NCBI RefSeq assembly: GCF_004923315.1
Contig: NZ_CP039645.1
Location: 415,001 to 479,000, forward strand
Reading direction: 5' to 3'
Source of the DNA: Azospirillum sp. TSA2s
GTDB taxonomy: Bacteria; Pseudomonadota; Alphaproteobacteria; Azospirillales; Azospirillaceae
DNA: 64,000 nt
Below are positions 8,836-17,365 of the stretch, in pieces. Within the stretch, counting starts at the first letter, position 1. Each line of letters starts with the position of its first letter. A program made the translations under genes and the position numbers. Under the pieces are notes generated by a model that was not told the DNA's origin, did not search any database, and saw only the letters and a program-made list of their open reading frames with translations.

Positions 8836-9264
8836 ATGAGCGTTCGTCGTTTCCTGGCCCCCCTGCTGATGCTGTTCGCCCTGGCCGGCGCCGCCCCGGC
8901 GCTGGCCCAGGACAAGGTCGTCTACCACATCGACAATGCCGCCGAGCAGGGCACCAAGGCGCTGCGCAACATCCGCAACCATCTGGACGTGGCGCCGAAG
9001 ACCGAGATCCGCGTGGTCACCCATGCCGAAGGCGTCGATCTGCTGATGGAGGGTGGCAGGGACCAGAAGAACAACATCGACTATGGTCCGCTGATCTCCG
9101 ATCTTAAGAGCCGCGGCGTGCATTTCGAGGTGTGCGAGATCACCATGAAGCGGCGTAACCTGACCAAGGACCAGTTCGTGATGGAGGCGGAGTTCACGCC
9201 GTCCGGCGTCGTCCGCATCACCGAACTGCAAGCGCGCGACCATTACGCCTACATCAAGCCCTGA
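8836..9264 (+). CDS. Secreted DsrE/DsrF-like sulfur-relay protein
   Basis: A 142-residue protein with a clear Sec signal peptide (1-25, cleavage near ALAQ) followed by a DsrE/F-type alpha/beta domain. Segments HIDNAAEQGTKALRNIRNHL, TEIRVVTHAEGVDLLM and GVHFEVCEITM fit that fold. Cys100 in FEVCEITM is at the position of the persulfide-carrying cysteine of DsrE-like proteins. It sits between soxB and a YeeE/YedE transporter, so a role in periplasmic sulfur delivery is likely but inferred. The ATG follows GGAAAGG. Confidence 0.85.
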   Translation: MSVRRFLAPLLMLFALAGAAPALAQDKVVYHIDNAAEQGTKALRNIRNHLDVAPKTEIRVVTHAEGVDLLMEGGRDQKNNIDYGPLISDLKSRGVHFEVCEITMKRRNLTKDQFVMEAEFTPSGVVRITELQARDHYAYIKP

Positions 9265-9277
9265 GAAGGCAACGGCC

Positions 9278-10378
9278 ATGGGTTTCACCGTCGACGCCCT
9301 GATGGAAAGTCTGGGCGAGGACAGCTTCATGGCGCTGGGCGGGCTGCTGATCGGCACGCTGTTCGGCGTGGTGGCGCAGCGGTCCCGCTTCTGCCTGCGC
9401 GCCTCGACACTGGAGGTGGCGCATGGCCGGTTGGGTGGACGGCTGGCGGTCTGGCTGCTCGCCTTCTCCACCGCGCTGATGGCGACGCAGGGGCTGATCC
9501 TGCTGGGGCTGTTCGACACCGGCAGCGTCCGCCAGCTCAACAACCCCGGCAGCCTGTCGGGCGCGGTGATCGGCGGGCTGATGTTCGGCTGCGGCATGAC
9601 GCTGACCCGAGCCTGCGCCAGCCGCATGCTGGTGCTGTCGGCGACCGGCAACCTGCGGGCGCTGCTGTCCGGGCTGGTGTTCGCGGTGGTCGCCCAGGCG
9701 GCGATGCGCGGCGTCCTGTCGCCGCTGCGCGAGGCGGTCAACGGCTGGTGGGTCATCAGCGGCCAGCAGCGCGACCTGCTGGCGCTGGCCGGAATCGGGC
9801 ACGGCGGGGCGCTGCTGTTCGGCATGGGCTGGTTCGCGGCGGGCGCGGTGATCGCGCGGCGCAACGCCCTGTCGGGCTGGTCCTGGCTGGGCGCGGCCGG
9901 CGTCGGTGCGACGGTCGCCGCCGCCTGGTGGTTCACCTGGCGGGCCGCATCCGCCGCCTTCGATCCGGTGACCGTCCATTCCCTCAGCTTCACTGCGCCG
10001 TCGGCCGATTTCCTGATGCTGGTGCTGTCGCCGCCGGGCACCCGCTGGAGCTTCGACACCGGGCTGATCCCCGGCGTGGCGCTGGGCGCCTTCGTCGCCG
10101 GTCTGGCCGGGCGCGACCTGAAGCTGGAGGGGTTCAACGACGGCTCCACCATGCGGCGCTACATCATCGGCGGCAGCATGATGGGCTTTGGCAGCGTGCT
10201 GGCCGGCGGCTGCGCGGTCGGGGCCGGCGTGTCCGGCGCTTCCATCTTCACGGCGACGGCGTGGCTGGTGCTGTGGTCGATGTGGATCGGCGCCGTGCTG
10301 ACCGACCTCGCCATCGACCGGCCGGCACGGGTGCGCGACGCCGCCATCGCCGCAATTCCTCCCGTCGCTGTACAGTGA
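9278..10378 (+). CDS. YeeE/YedE family sulfur transporter (SoxT-like)
   Basis: A 366-residue polytopic inner-membrane protein with about nine or ten hydrophobic segments. It carries the family's cysteine motifs: QRSRFCLRAS near residue 38, GCGMTLTRACASRM near residues 107-120, and GGCAVGAGVSG near 309-319. YeeE/YedE proteins (TsuA, SoxT) move thiosulfate or other reduced sulfur across the membrane through chains of such cysteines. It starts 14 bases after the DsrE-like gene and ends 20 bases before the SoxH-like gene, so the three form one unit behind the sox genes. Confidence 0.88.
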   Translation: MGFTVDALMESLGEDSFMALGGLLIGTLFGVVAQRSRFCLRASTLEVAHGRLGGRLAVWLLAFSTALMATQGLILLGLFDTGSVRQLNNPGSLSGAVIGGLMFGCGMTLTRACASRMLVLSATGNLRALLSGLVFAVVAQAAMRGVLSPLREAVNGWWVISGQQRDLLALAGIGHGGALLFGMGWFAAGAVIARRNALSGWSWLGAAGVGATVAAAWWFTWRAASAAFDPVTVHSLSFTAPSADFLMLVLSPPGTRWSFDTGLIPGVALGAFVAGLAGRDLKLEGFNDGSTMRRYIIGGSMMGFGSVLAGGCAVGAGVSGASIFTATAWLVLWSMWIGAVLTDLAIDRPARVRDAAIAAIPPVAVQ

Positions 10379-10397
10379 TGTTCACAGGAGATCCCGC

Positions 10398-11408
10398 ATG
10401 CTTCGCCTGCCCCGCCGCCGCCTGCTGACCGCCGGTGCGGCACTCCTGGCCGCCATGCCGGGACTGGATGCGGTCCGCGCCTTCGCCACCGGGGTGGAGT
10501 CCTTCGTCAAGGGACCGCCGGTGCCCGACCGGCGGCCGGTCCAGGTCAGTCCCCATGTCTGGATCATCCAGGCGCCCGACGGCTTCCCGACGCCGCAGAA
10601 CCAGGGGATGATGGCGAACATCACCTTCGTCATCGGCCGTGACGGCGTGATCGTCGTCGACAGCGGCGCCTCGCTGCAGATCGGCGAGATGGCGATCCGC
10701 ATGCTGCGAACGCTGACGCCGAAGCCGGTCGTCGGCATCGTCAACACGCATTATCACGGCGACCACTGGCTGGGTAACCACGCCTTCGCCGAGGCGTTCG
10801 GCGAGGATCTGCCCCGCTACGCCCTGCCCCACACGCGCGAAGCGATCCTGGGCGTGCAGGGCAGCTTCTGGCAGAGTTCCATGGTCAAATGGACGGCGCA
10901 GGCGTCGGCCGGGACGCGGATCGTCGCCCCCAACCGCGACGCCGCCCATGGCGACGAACTGTCGCTGGGTGACGTCCGGCTGCGTCTGCACCATTACGGC
11001 ACCGCCCACACGCCCTCCGACCTGTCGGTTTCGGTGGTGGAGGACGGCGTCATGTGCGTCGGCGACGTGATGATGGACCGCCGCATCGCCAACATGGACG
11101 ACGGCTCGTACCTCGGTACCTTCGAGACGATGGACAGGCTGCGGGCCGACAGCGACACCCGCATCTGGCTGCCCGCCCACGGCGTGCCCGGCCCCGGCGT
11201 GCCGGAGTGGCAGCGCAGCCTGTTCGAAGGCATCTTCGAACCCTGCCTCGCCGCCGTGAAGGCCGGCCAGTCGGTCGAGCAGGCGAAGGCCGCCGTGCTG
11301 GCCGATCCCCGCGTCGCCTCCCGCGCGGCGGAGACCAAGGGCTGGGACAGCAACATCGGCAAATACATCAGCCTCGCCTATCTGGAAGCGGAGCAGGCCG
11401 ACTTCTGA
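10398..11408 (+). CDS. SoxH-like MBL-fold metallo-hydrolase with Tat-like signal
   Basis: A 336-residue metallo-beta-lactamase-fold protein. It begins with an arginine-rich export signal (PRRRLLTAGAALLAAMPG) and carries the zinc-binding motif THYHGDHW, a later HHYGTAHTPSDLS histidine and a GDVMMDRR aspartate. MBL proteins of this layout occur as SoxH in sox loci; in Paracoccus SoxH is not essential for thiosulfate oxidation and its substrate is unknown. A CAGGAG ribosome site lies ten bases before the ATG. Last plus-strand gene of the sulfur region; the next gene is convergent. Confidence 0.8.
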   Translation: MLRLPRRRLLTAGAALLAAMPGLDAVRAFATGVESFVKGPPVPDRRPVQVSPHVWIIQAPDGFPTPQNQGMMANITFVIGRDGVIVVDSGASLQIGEMAIRMLRTLTPKPVVGIVNTHYHGDHWLGNHAFAEAFGEDLPRYALPHTREAILGVQGSFWQSSMVKWTAQASAGTRIVAPNRDAAHGDELSLGDVRLRLHHYGTAHTPSDLSVSVVEDGVMCVGDVMMDRRIANMDDGSYLGTFETMDRLRADSDTRIWLPAHGVPGPGVPEWQRSLFEGIFEPCLAAVKAGQSVEQAKAAVLADPRVASRAAETKGWDSNIGKYISLAYLEAEQADF

Positions 11409-11424
11409 GCAGCGGGACTGCCGG

Positions 11425-12723
11425 TCAAAGCGCGAAGGTCAGCACGATGTTCGCCAGCACCGCCGCGACGACGCCGAAGGGCGCGGCGCGGAACAGCAGC
11501 CGGGTGAACAGCGTGTTGCGTGACTTTTCCTCCAGCGCCGAGCCGAGGATCAGGCTGCCGCCCGACGAGAAGGGCGAGATCGAGGTCGCCTGCGAGCCGA
11601 CGACGATTGCGGTGAACAGCAGCACAGGGCTGACCGACAGGCTGGTGGCCAGTGCCGGCACCAGCGGGAACAGCGTCGGCGTCACCACGCCCAGCGTGCT
11701 GGAGAACAGCGACATCACGGCGGCGACGATGCCGAACACCACCGGCAGGAGCAGGGCCGGGATGCTGCTGCCGAGCCAAGCCGCCAGCACCGCGATGGTG
11801 CCGGCCTTGATCGCGACGGAGATCAGCATCCCCATGCCGGAAATCATGATCAGCGTCGACCACGGCACCGACGCGATGGCCTTGCGCTCGTCGCCGAGCT
11901 TCAGCAGCAGCGCGATGACGGAGAAGACGCCGGCAATCAGGCCGATGTCGATCTTCGAGTTGAGGTAGGCCACCGTGGCGTTGCCGGGCATCGCCAGATG
12001 CAGCACCGGGCCGAGCAGGACCAGCGCCATCATCGTCAGCGTCAAGGTCAGCGTCACGCGCTGGCGCCCGTCGAGCGGCTCCGGCCGGCCGGTGTCGGCG
12101 AGCGAGGCGTTCAGGCTGCGGTGGTTGCCGAACAGGAACAGCATCGTGGTGATGACGAAGAACGGGATGATCAGCGTCGCCGCGAAGATGACCCCGCTGT
12201 AGAGGAAGGCATCGGCGTCGCTGGTGCCGTTCGCCGTCATCAGGCCGCGGAAGATGATGCCGCTCTGGCTCGACATGAAATTGGCGCCGGCCAGCGCGCC
12301 GTAATTGGCGCCCATCGCCCCCAGCACCATGTCCAGCCCGGTCCGCCGGCACATCAGCAGCGTGATCGGCGCCATGAAGGCCAGCACGGTGTAATAGCCG
12401 GCACCCATCGCCGCGATCAGCGTCGCCGTCACCAGGATGGCGTAGGGCAGCACCCACGGCACGTTGCGGCAGCGGTACAGCATATGCTCGGCCAGCTTTT
12501 CCAGCGTGCCGTTGACCAGGGCGAAGCTGTAGAACAGGCAGACAGAGAAGATGACGAAGAAGATCTTCAGCGGCCACATGTCGATGACCGCGCCCGGCTT
12601 CAGCCCGAGACCAAAGCAGCCCAGGATATAGGCGAAGGCGATGGCGAACAGGCCGATGTTGATCTTGGTGACATAGCCCAGAACGACGGCCAGGGCGATG
12701 GCCAGCACGATGACGAGGGTCAT
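11425..12723 (-). CDS. MatC-type dicarboxylate/malonate carrier
   Basis: A 432-residue membrane transporter with around eleven to twelve hydrophobic segments. The first ~150 residues (KINIGLFAIAFAYILGCFGLGL onward) match the MatC N-terminal type of the DASS/SLC13-like ion transporter group, known for malonate and related dicarboxylates. Two conserved serine-rich loops (SSTLGVVTPTLFPLVPA and QATSISPFSSGGSLIL) match the substrate-binding hairpins of that superfamily. It lies 24 bases downstream of the amidohydrolase and behind a GntR regulator. The substrate is probably the dicarboxylate used or produced by the amidohydrolase; this is inference. Confidence 0.82.
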   Translation of the reverse strand: MTLVIVLAIALAVVLGYVTKINIGLFAIAFAYILGCFGLGLKPGAVIDMWPLKIFFVIFSVCLFYSFALVNGTLEKLAEHMLYRCRNVPWVLPYAILVTATLIAAMGAGYYTVLAFMAPITLLMCRRTGLDMVLGAMGANYGALAGANFMSSQSGIIFRGLMTANGTSDADAFLYSGVIFAATLIIPFFVITTMLFLFGNHRSLNASLADTGRPEPLDGRQRVTLTLTLTMMALVLLGPVLHLAMPGNATVAYLNSKIDIGLIAGVFSVIALLLKLGDERKAIASVPWSTLIMISGMGMLISVAIKAGTIAVLAAWLGSSIPALLLPVVFGIVAAVMSLFSSTLGVVTPTLFPLVPALATSLSVSPVLLFTAIVVGSQATSISPFSSGGSLILGSALEEKSRNTLFTRLLFRAAPFGVVAAVLANIVLTFAL

Positions 12724-12747
12724 CGGTTTCCTCCCAGTTTCTGTATT

Positions 12748-13569
12748 TCAGGCGAATTGAAAAAGCGTTGCCGGATTCCGGACGAGGATTTGCGCCCGTT
12801 CCGCCGGATTGGGGATCAGCGCATGCAGCCGGGTCACCTCCGCGGCATAGCCGGTCTCGGCCTCATGCTGGGTGTGGGGCCAGTCGCTGCCCCAGACGAA
12901 GCGGTCGGAGCCGCCGCAGGCCTCGCGCAGCAGGTCGAGGCTGCGTGCCGCGAGGTCGGGCGTCAGCCCGGCGCGGTAGGGGGCGGAGAGCTTGACCCAG
13001 ACGGCAGGCGTCCGGCGCAGCACATCGAGGAATTCGGCATGGCTGCGGTTCGCCGGATCGACGCCGCCCTGCGGCAGGCCGAAATGGTCGATCACCACGG
13101 TGACGCCGGAATCGGCGATGGCCGGCACCACCTCCGCGAGGTCGTCGAAGCGGCGCTGGATCTCGACCTGCCAGCGGCGGGATGCCAGGCGGCGGAAGAA
13201 CTCCTGCCAGGGTGCCGCCGCGTAATCCTCCAGTTCGCGCCCGACGAGATTCAGGCGCGCACCGACGAAGCCGAGGGCGCCGAGCTGGTCCAGTTCCTCC
13301 TCCGTCACGCCTGGATCGACGACGGCAACCGCGCGCAGCCGTTCGGGATGGGCGCGCAGAGCGGCTTCGATCAGGCTGTTGTCGGTGCCGAGGAAGCTGG
13401 GCTGGATCAGCACGCCATGGCTGAACCCGGCCCGATCCTGCAGCGCGAACCAGTCCGAAAGCTCCGCCGCGTAGGCCGGGCTGTAGCGCCGGCCGGCGGC
13501 CATCGGCAGGTCGGGGCGGAAAATATGGGCATGCGTGTCGATGCCCCTGATCGGGGGGAGTGCGGTCAT
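12748..13569 (-). CDS. Amidohydrolase, pyrone-dicarboxylate lactonase-like
   Basis: A 273-residue TIM-barrel hydrolase. It shows the DTHAHIF metal/active-site start, GARLNLVG, a central VVIDHFGLPQGG strand and a terminal FVWGSDWPHTQ with the catalytic aspartate. This layout matches the LigI-like (2-pyrone-4,6-dicarboxylate lactonase) branch of amidohydrolases, which hydrolyse lactones to dicarboxylic acids. Pairing with a MatC-type carrier supports a lactone/dicarboxylate substrate, but the exact compound is unknown. It is preceded by the GntR gene with a 106-base gap that holds nothing recognisable. Confidence 0.85.
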   Translation of the reverse strand: MTALPPIRGIDTHAHIFRPDLPMAAGRRYSPAYAAELSDWFALQDRAGFSHGVLIQPSFLGTDNSLIEAALRAHPERLRAVAVVDPGVTEEELDQLGALGFVGARLNLVGRELEDYAAAPWQEFFRRLASRRWQVEIQRRFDDLAEVVPAIADSGVTVVIDHFGLPQGGVDPANRSHAEFLDVLRRTPAVWVKLSAPYRAGLTPDLAARSLDLLREACGGSDRFVWGSDWPHTQHEAETGYAAEVTRLHALIPNPAERAQILVRNPATLFQFA

Positions 13570-13675
13570 CGGTCGATCCGTACAGGCAATAGGGGGGCGG
13601 CCTCCGCCGCGAAGGGGAGGGTTTGGGAAGGCCGCAAGGAAGGAGCGCGCCGGAAACCGGGTCCGGCGCTGCGGG

Positions 13676-14410
13676 TCAGTTCAGGCGGCTGCGGTAGCGG
13701 AAGCGCTCGGCGGGGCCCTGGGCGATACGCCATTCGACCGCGGTGCCGTCCACGGTGTAGGCGGTGCGTTCGATAACCGCCGTGGGCGCCCCCTCGGCAA
13801 GGCCCAGCCGGGCCGCGACCTTGGCGGAGGCCGCCGCGAAACTCACGTCATCGACGGCGCTGGCGATGAAGACGTTGAAGCGCTCGTGATAGAGCGGATA
13901 GAGCAGCGGCCCGAACTGGGATTCGTCCAGTTCCACGATGCCGTCGAAGCGGGCGCGCGGCAGCCAGATCTCCTCCGACAGCAGCAGGGCGTCGGACTGG
14001 CCGCGCAGGCGGTCGAGGCGGATGCAGTCTGCCGTGCCGAGAATCTTGGCGACGGCGGCCGGGGCAGTGGCGGCCGTGCGCGCGATGATGCGGCTTGACG
14101 GGATCGTCGCTTCGCCATCGGCGGACTGGACCGCGAAGAAGCGGAACAGCGACGCGTTGAAGGCGCGCTTGCGCAGATAGGTGCCGGACCCCTGGCGCCG
14201 TTCGAGCAGCCCTTCGTCGACCAGAGTCTGGATCGCCTTACGTACCGTGCCGACCGACAGCCCGGTCTCGGCCGTCAGCTGGTTTTCCGACGGCAGCGCA
14301 GTGTCGGGGCCCCATTCGCCGCGCGCCACCCGGGTGGCAAGCGCGTCGCGCAGCTGCAGATAGGCCGGCAGGCGCCGGTCGGTCATTGACGCGGAATTAT
14401 GCTGTGGCAT
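13676..14410 (-). CDS. GntR/HutC-family transcriptional regulator
   Basis: A 244-residue regulator with an N-terminal winged helix-turn-helix (LPAYLQLRDALATRV, SENQLTAETGLSVGTVRKAI, GLLERRQGSGTYL) and a C-terminal UTRA ligand domain. I chose the ATG at 14410 because TCCTCC on the plus strand at 14416-14421 gives a GGAGGA ribosome site five bases before it; other in-frame ATGs lie ten codons upstream and eight codons downstream. A perfect palindrome about 50 bases upstream is its likely operator. It probably controls itself plus the amidohydrolase and MatC-type genes behind it. Confidence 0.9.
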   Translation of the reverse strand: MPQHNSASMTDRRLPAYLQLRDALATRVARGEWGPDTALPSENQLTAETGLSVGTVRKAIQTLVDEGLLERRQGSGTYLRKRAFNASLFRFFAVQSADGEATIPSSRIIARTAATAPAAVAKILGTADCIRLDRLRGQSDALLLSEEIWLPRARFDGIVELDESQFGPLLYPLYHERFNVFIASAVDDVSFAAASAKVAARLGLAEGAPTAVIERTAYTVDGTAVEWRIAQGPAERFRYRSRLN

Positions 14411-14458
14411 CGAGATCCTCCGACAGCCATCCTGTCGCATATGGATGCGTTGGTCAAC

Positions 14459-14476
14459 TAGTTCTATATAGAACTA
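14459..14476. promoter_or_regulatory. Operator-like palindrome upstream of GntR gene
   Basis: The 18-base perfect palindrome TAGTTCTATATAGAACTA lies in an AT-rich patch within very GC-rich DNA. It is 49 bases upstream of the chosen GntR start and 113 bases beyond the stop of the neighbouring SDR gene. Position and symmetry fit autoregulation by the adjacent HutC-type GntR protein. No second copy was noticed in the window. Confidence 0.75.
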
Positions 14477-14589
14477 TATGAATGACCGCCAGACATGACG
14501 CGGCCCCCCTTGCAGCGGCGTTTCACAACGCAGCCGCAAAGGGGGCCAACCGATACTCGGATGCAGAGGCTGCGGGCCGGAAAAGCCCG

Positions 14590-15354
14590 TCAGACCTGGG
14601 CCATGCCGCCGTCGGCGAACAGCTCGACGCCGTTGATGTAGCTGCTGTCGTCCGACGCCAGGAAGACGGCGGCCTTGGCGATTTCGTCCGGGTCGCCGAC
14701 ACGGCCCAGCGGCACCTGGGCGGCCAGATAGTCCACCAGCCCCTGCTGCTGCGCCGCATCCGGACCGGCCAGTTCGACCAGACCCGGCGTGCGGACCGGA
14801 CCGGGGCTGAGCGTGTTGACGCGGATGCCGCGGTCCTTCAGGTCGAGGATCCAGCTGCGGGCGAAGTTGCGCACCGCCGCCTTGCTGGCGCTGTAGACGC
14901 TGAAGGCCGCCGTGCCCATGCTGCCGGCGGTGGAACCGGCGAGGATCACCGACGCGCCGCGGCCGAGCAGCGGCAGCGCCTTCTGCACGGTGAACAGCAC
15001 GCCCTTCACATTGCGGTTGAAGGTGTCGTCGAACTGTTCCTCCGTGATGTCGCCCAGCGGCAGCATGCCGCCGCCGCCGGCATTGGCGTACAGCACGTCG
15101 AGCCGGCCCGCCTCGCTCTTGATTTGCGCATAGAGCCGGTCGAGATCGGCGAGATTGGAGGAGTCCGCCTGCACCCCCGTCGCTTTGCCGCCGGCCGCAA
15201 CGATCGCCGCGACCGCGGCCTCCAGTTCGCCCTTGCGGCGGCCGGTGAGATAGACGGTGGCGCCTTCGGCGGCAAAGCGCTTGGCCGCGGCGAGGCCGAT
15301 GCCGCTGTTGGCGCCGGTGACGAGGGCGATCTTGCCGTCAAGCTTGCGTGACAT
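14590..15354 (-). CDS. Short-chain dehydrogenase/reductase
   Basis: A 254-residue classical SDR. It has the cofactor motif [14 protein letters not shown] after strand 4, catalytic Ser in ILAGSTAG, and YSASK with the Tyr-Lys pair. The RR after the Rossmann strand (LTGRRKGE) suggests NADP preference. The ATG at 15354 has AAGGAGA upstream. It is transcribed divergently from a LysR-type gene 113 bases away, the usual arrangement for a regulator and its target. Substrate unknown. Confidence 0.88.
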   Translation of the reverse strand: MSRKLDGKIALVTGANSGIGLAAAKRFAAEGATVYLTGRRKGELEAAVAAIVAAGGKATGVQADSSNLADLDRLYAQIKSEAGRLDVLYANAGGGGMLPLGDITEEQFDDTFNRNVKGVLFTVQKALPLLGRGASVILAGSTAGSMGTAAFSVYSASKAAVRNFARSWILDLKDRGIRVNTLSPGPVRTPGLVELAGPDAAQQQGLVDYLAAQVPLGRVGDPDEIAKAAVFLASDDSSYINGVELFADGGMAQV

Positions 15355-15467
15355 CTGAAGTCTCCTTGGGAATGGGTCATCTTCTGGAGACAAAGCTATC
15401 GACGGCAGACCCATATCGAAATAGAAACGGTTGAAAACCATCGTTGCAGAATTGGGCGGGATTGGCG

Positions 15468-16433
15468 ATGTCGAAGCTGCCGGATTTCGAAGGGCTGGCG
15501 ATGTTCGCCAAGGTGGTGGAGGAGCGCTCCTTCGCCGGTGCCGCCCGCGCGATGGGGGTGTCGGTCGCCACCGTGTCGCGCGCAGTCAGCCGGCTGGAGG
15601 AACGGTTGGGAGCCCGGCTGTTCAACCGCACCTCGCGCCGGCTGGCCCTGACCGATTTCGGCCATTCCCTGGCCGAGCGCGCGACCCGCCTCTATGACGA
15701 GGCGGAAGCGGCGGAGAATGCGGTGCGCGAGATGTCCAGCCGCCCGCGCGGCCTGATCCGTTTCGCGGTCCCGATGTCGTTCGGGCTGCGCTGGGTGGCG
15801 CCGCTGCTGCCGGACTTCTTCCGCCTCTATCCGGAGATCTCCATCGACCTGCACCTGAGCGACGCCACCGTCGATCTGGTGGGCGACGGCTTCGACGCCG
15901 CTCTGCGCATCGCGGTGCTGCCGGACAGCTCGCTGGTGGCGCGGCGGCTGTGCGGGGTGTCGCCGGTGGTGCTCGCCGCCCCCGGCTATCTCGCCCGCCA
16001 TGGCGAGCCGCGGCATCCCCGCGAGCTGAACGGCCATCATTGCCTGGGCTATGCCTACCGCCGGCGGCAGGACATCTGGCACTTCACCAACAGCGCCGGC
16101 GAGGAGGAAAGCGTCACGCCGTCCGGCCCGTTACGCGTCACCAACGCCGACGCGCTGGTGCCGATGCTGCTGGAGGGGCTGGCCATCGCCGAACTGCCGG
16201 AATTCATGGCGGCCGAGCATCTGGCAACCGGACGGCTGACCGCCATCCTGACCGACTGGTCGCTGCCGAAGGGCGGCCTCTACTTCATCACGCCGTCGGC
16301 CCGAACACGACCGGCCAAAGTCGGCGTGCTTGCCGATTTCCTGATCGAGCGATTGTCGGAACCGGTCTGGCGGCGGAACAATCCCCTCTCCCCAGGGGGG
16401 CTACGGCATTCACACAATTCCAGACATTGCTAA
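15468..16433 (+). CDS. LysR-family transcriptional regulator
   Basis: A 321-residue LysR regulator. The N-terminal helix-turn-helix reads [32 protein letters not shown], followed by the substrate-binding domain of the CrgA/DmlR type ([28 protein letters not shown]). The ATG at 15468 places the helix-turn-helix at the usual distance from the start; a TTG eight codons upstream is less likely. It is divergent from the SDR gene, which it probably regulates. The last ~15 residues ([17 protein letters not shown]) look like run-on into intergenic sequence. Confidence 0.88.
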   Translation: MSKLPDFEGLAMFAKVVEERSFAGAARAMGVSVATVSRAVSRLEERLGARLFNRTSRRLALTDFGHSLAERATRLYDEAEAAENAVREMSSRPRGLIRFAVPMSFGLRWVAPLLPDFFRLYPEISIDLHLSDATVDLVGDGFDAALRIAVLPDSSLVARRLCGVSPVVLAAPGYLARHGEPRHPRELNGHHCLGYAYRRRQDIWHFTNSAGEEESVTPSGPLRVTNADALVPMLLEGLAIAELPEFMAAEHLATGRLTAILTDWSLPKGGLYFITPSARTRPAKVGVLADFLIERLSEPVWRRNNPLSPGGLRHSHNSRHC

Positions 16434-16457
16434 GTCTTTGGAAAAGAAGGAACTTTG

Positions 16458-16543
16458 CGTCATCCTCGCGAAGGCGGGGATCCAGGAAACTCCGCAGTTC
16501 AGCGGCGGATGTGGCTGGATTCCCGCCTTCGCGGGAATGACGG
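16458..16543. repeat. Palindromic intergenic repeat, family C copy 2
   Basis: An 86-base inverted repeat between the LysR stop and the convergent histidine-phosphatase stop. The arms CGTCATCCTCGCGAAGGCGG and CCGCCTTCGCGGGAATGACG match those of the copy at 8615-8701, while the ~40-base centre is unrelated. This preserved-arm, variable-centre pattern marks a REP/MITE-like family. The rest of the 218-base gap has no gene. Confidence 0.9.
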
Positions 16544-16651
16544 CCAACAAAATTGCTTTATCCCAATGTCTTACGTGACGCTGAGATGTGTGAATGCCAA
16601 AGCCCCCGGGGGGAGAGGGGGATATCTGCCGGGCCGAAACATGGCCAACCC

Positions 16652-17365
16652 TCAATCCAGCGCCAGCAGCGGCCCGAACGCCTCCTCCAGGCTGCTGCGG
16701 TGCAGGCCGATCTTCGCCGGGTTGCCGGGCGTCACGTTCACCGCGCGGATCAGGCGGCGGACCACCCGGCCGGCCGTCACGTCGACGTCGATGATGTTGA
16801 CGCAGCCGTAATCCTGCTCGAACGCCGACAGGGCCGACAGGCCGGCGCCGCAGGCCCAGGACAGCAGCATGCGGTTGACGCCGTCATGGGCGACCAGCGC
16901 CAGATGGGTCCAGCCCGGTTGCCGCACCAGCGCCTCGACGGCCGACACCACACGGTCGCGCACGGCGGCGAAGCCGTCGCCGCCGGCGAAGCGCCCGTCC
17001 TCGGTCGCCGCCTCGAAGCCATAGACGTAAGCCGCCTCACGCTGCTCCTTCGGCACACCCGACAGCCGGCCGGCGCGGATTTCCAGGAAATCGGGATGAT
17101 CCTCCACCGGCAGACCATGCGGCGCGGCGACCGGTTCGGCCGTCTGCCGCGTGCGGGCAAGCCCGGAACACAGCACGCGGTCGAGCGGCACCCCGGCCAG
17201 CAGGGCGCCGGCCGCCTGCGCCTCCGCCCGCCCCCGGTCGGTCAGGGCGGCCAGTTTCGGGTTCAGCGGCTGGCCGGCGGCGTCATAGTAGGCGACATGG
17301 CCGTGGCGAAGCAGGTAGAGGCGGCGGCGCGCGACCGTGCCGGACAGCGGTTGAAACAGGCTCAT
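16652..17365 (-). CDS. Histidine phosphatase family protein in lva-like operon
   Basis: A 237-residue histidine phosphatase (phosphoglycerate-mutase-like). The catalytic RHG is at residues 20-22 (YLLRHGHVAYYD), the second phosphate-pocket arginine lies in SGLARTRQTAEP, and the later catalytic His is in LVAHDGVNRMLL. The ATG at 17365 overlaps the DUF6285 stop by 4 bases, so it is translationally coupled to a kinase-type operon. A role in removing phosphate from a phosphorylated acyl intermediate or by-product is inferred from context. It is the last gene of the operon and ends before the family C repeat. Confidence 0.87.
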   Translation of the reverse strand: MSLFQPLSGTVARRRLYLLRHGHVAYYDAAGQPLNPKLAALTDRGRAEAQAAGALLAGVPLDRVLCSGLARTRQTAEPVAAPHGLPVEDHPDFLEIRAGRLSGVPKEQREAAYVYGFEAATEDGRFAGGDGFAAVRDRVVSAVEALVRQPGWTHLALVAHDGVNRMLLSWACGAGLSALSAFEQDYGCVNIIDVDVTAGRVVRRLIRAVNVTPGNPAKIGLHRSSLEEAFGPLLALD

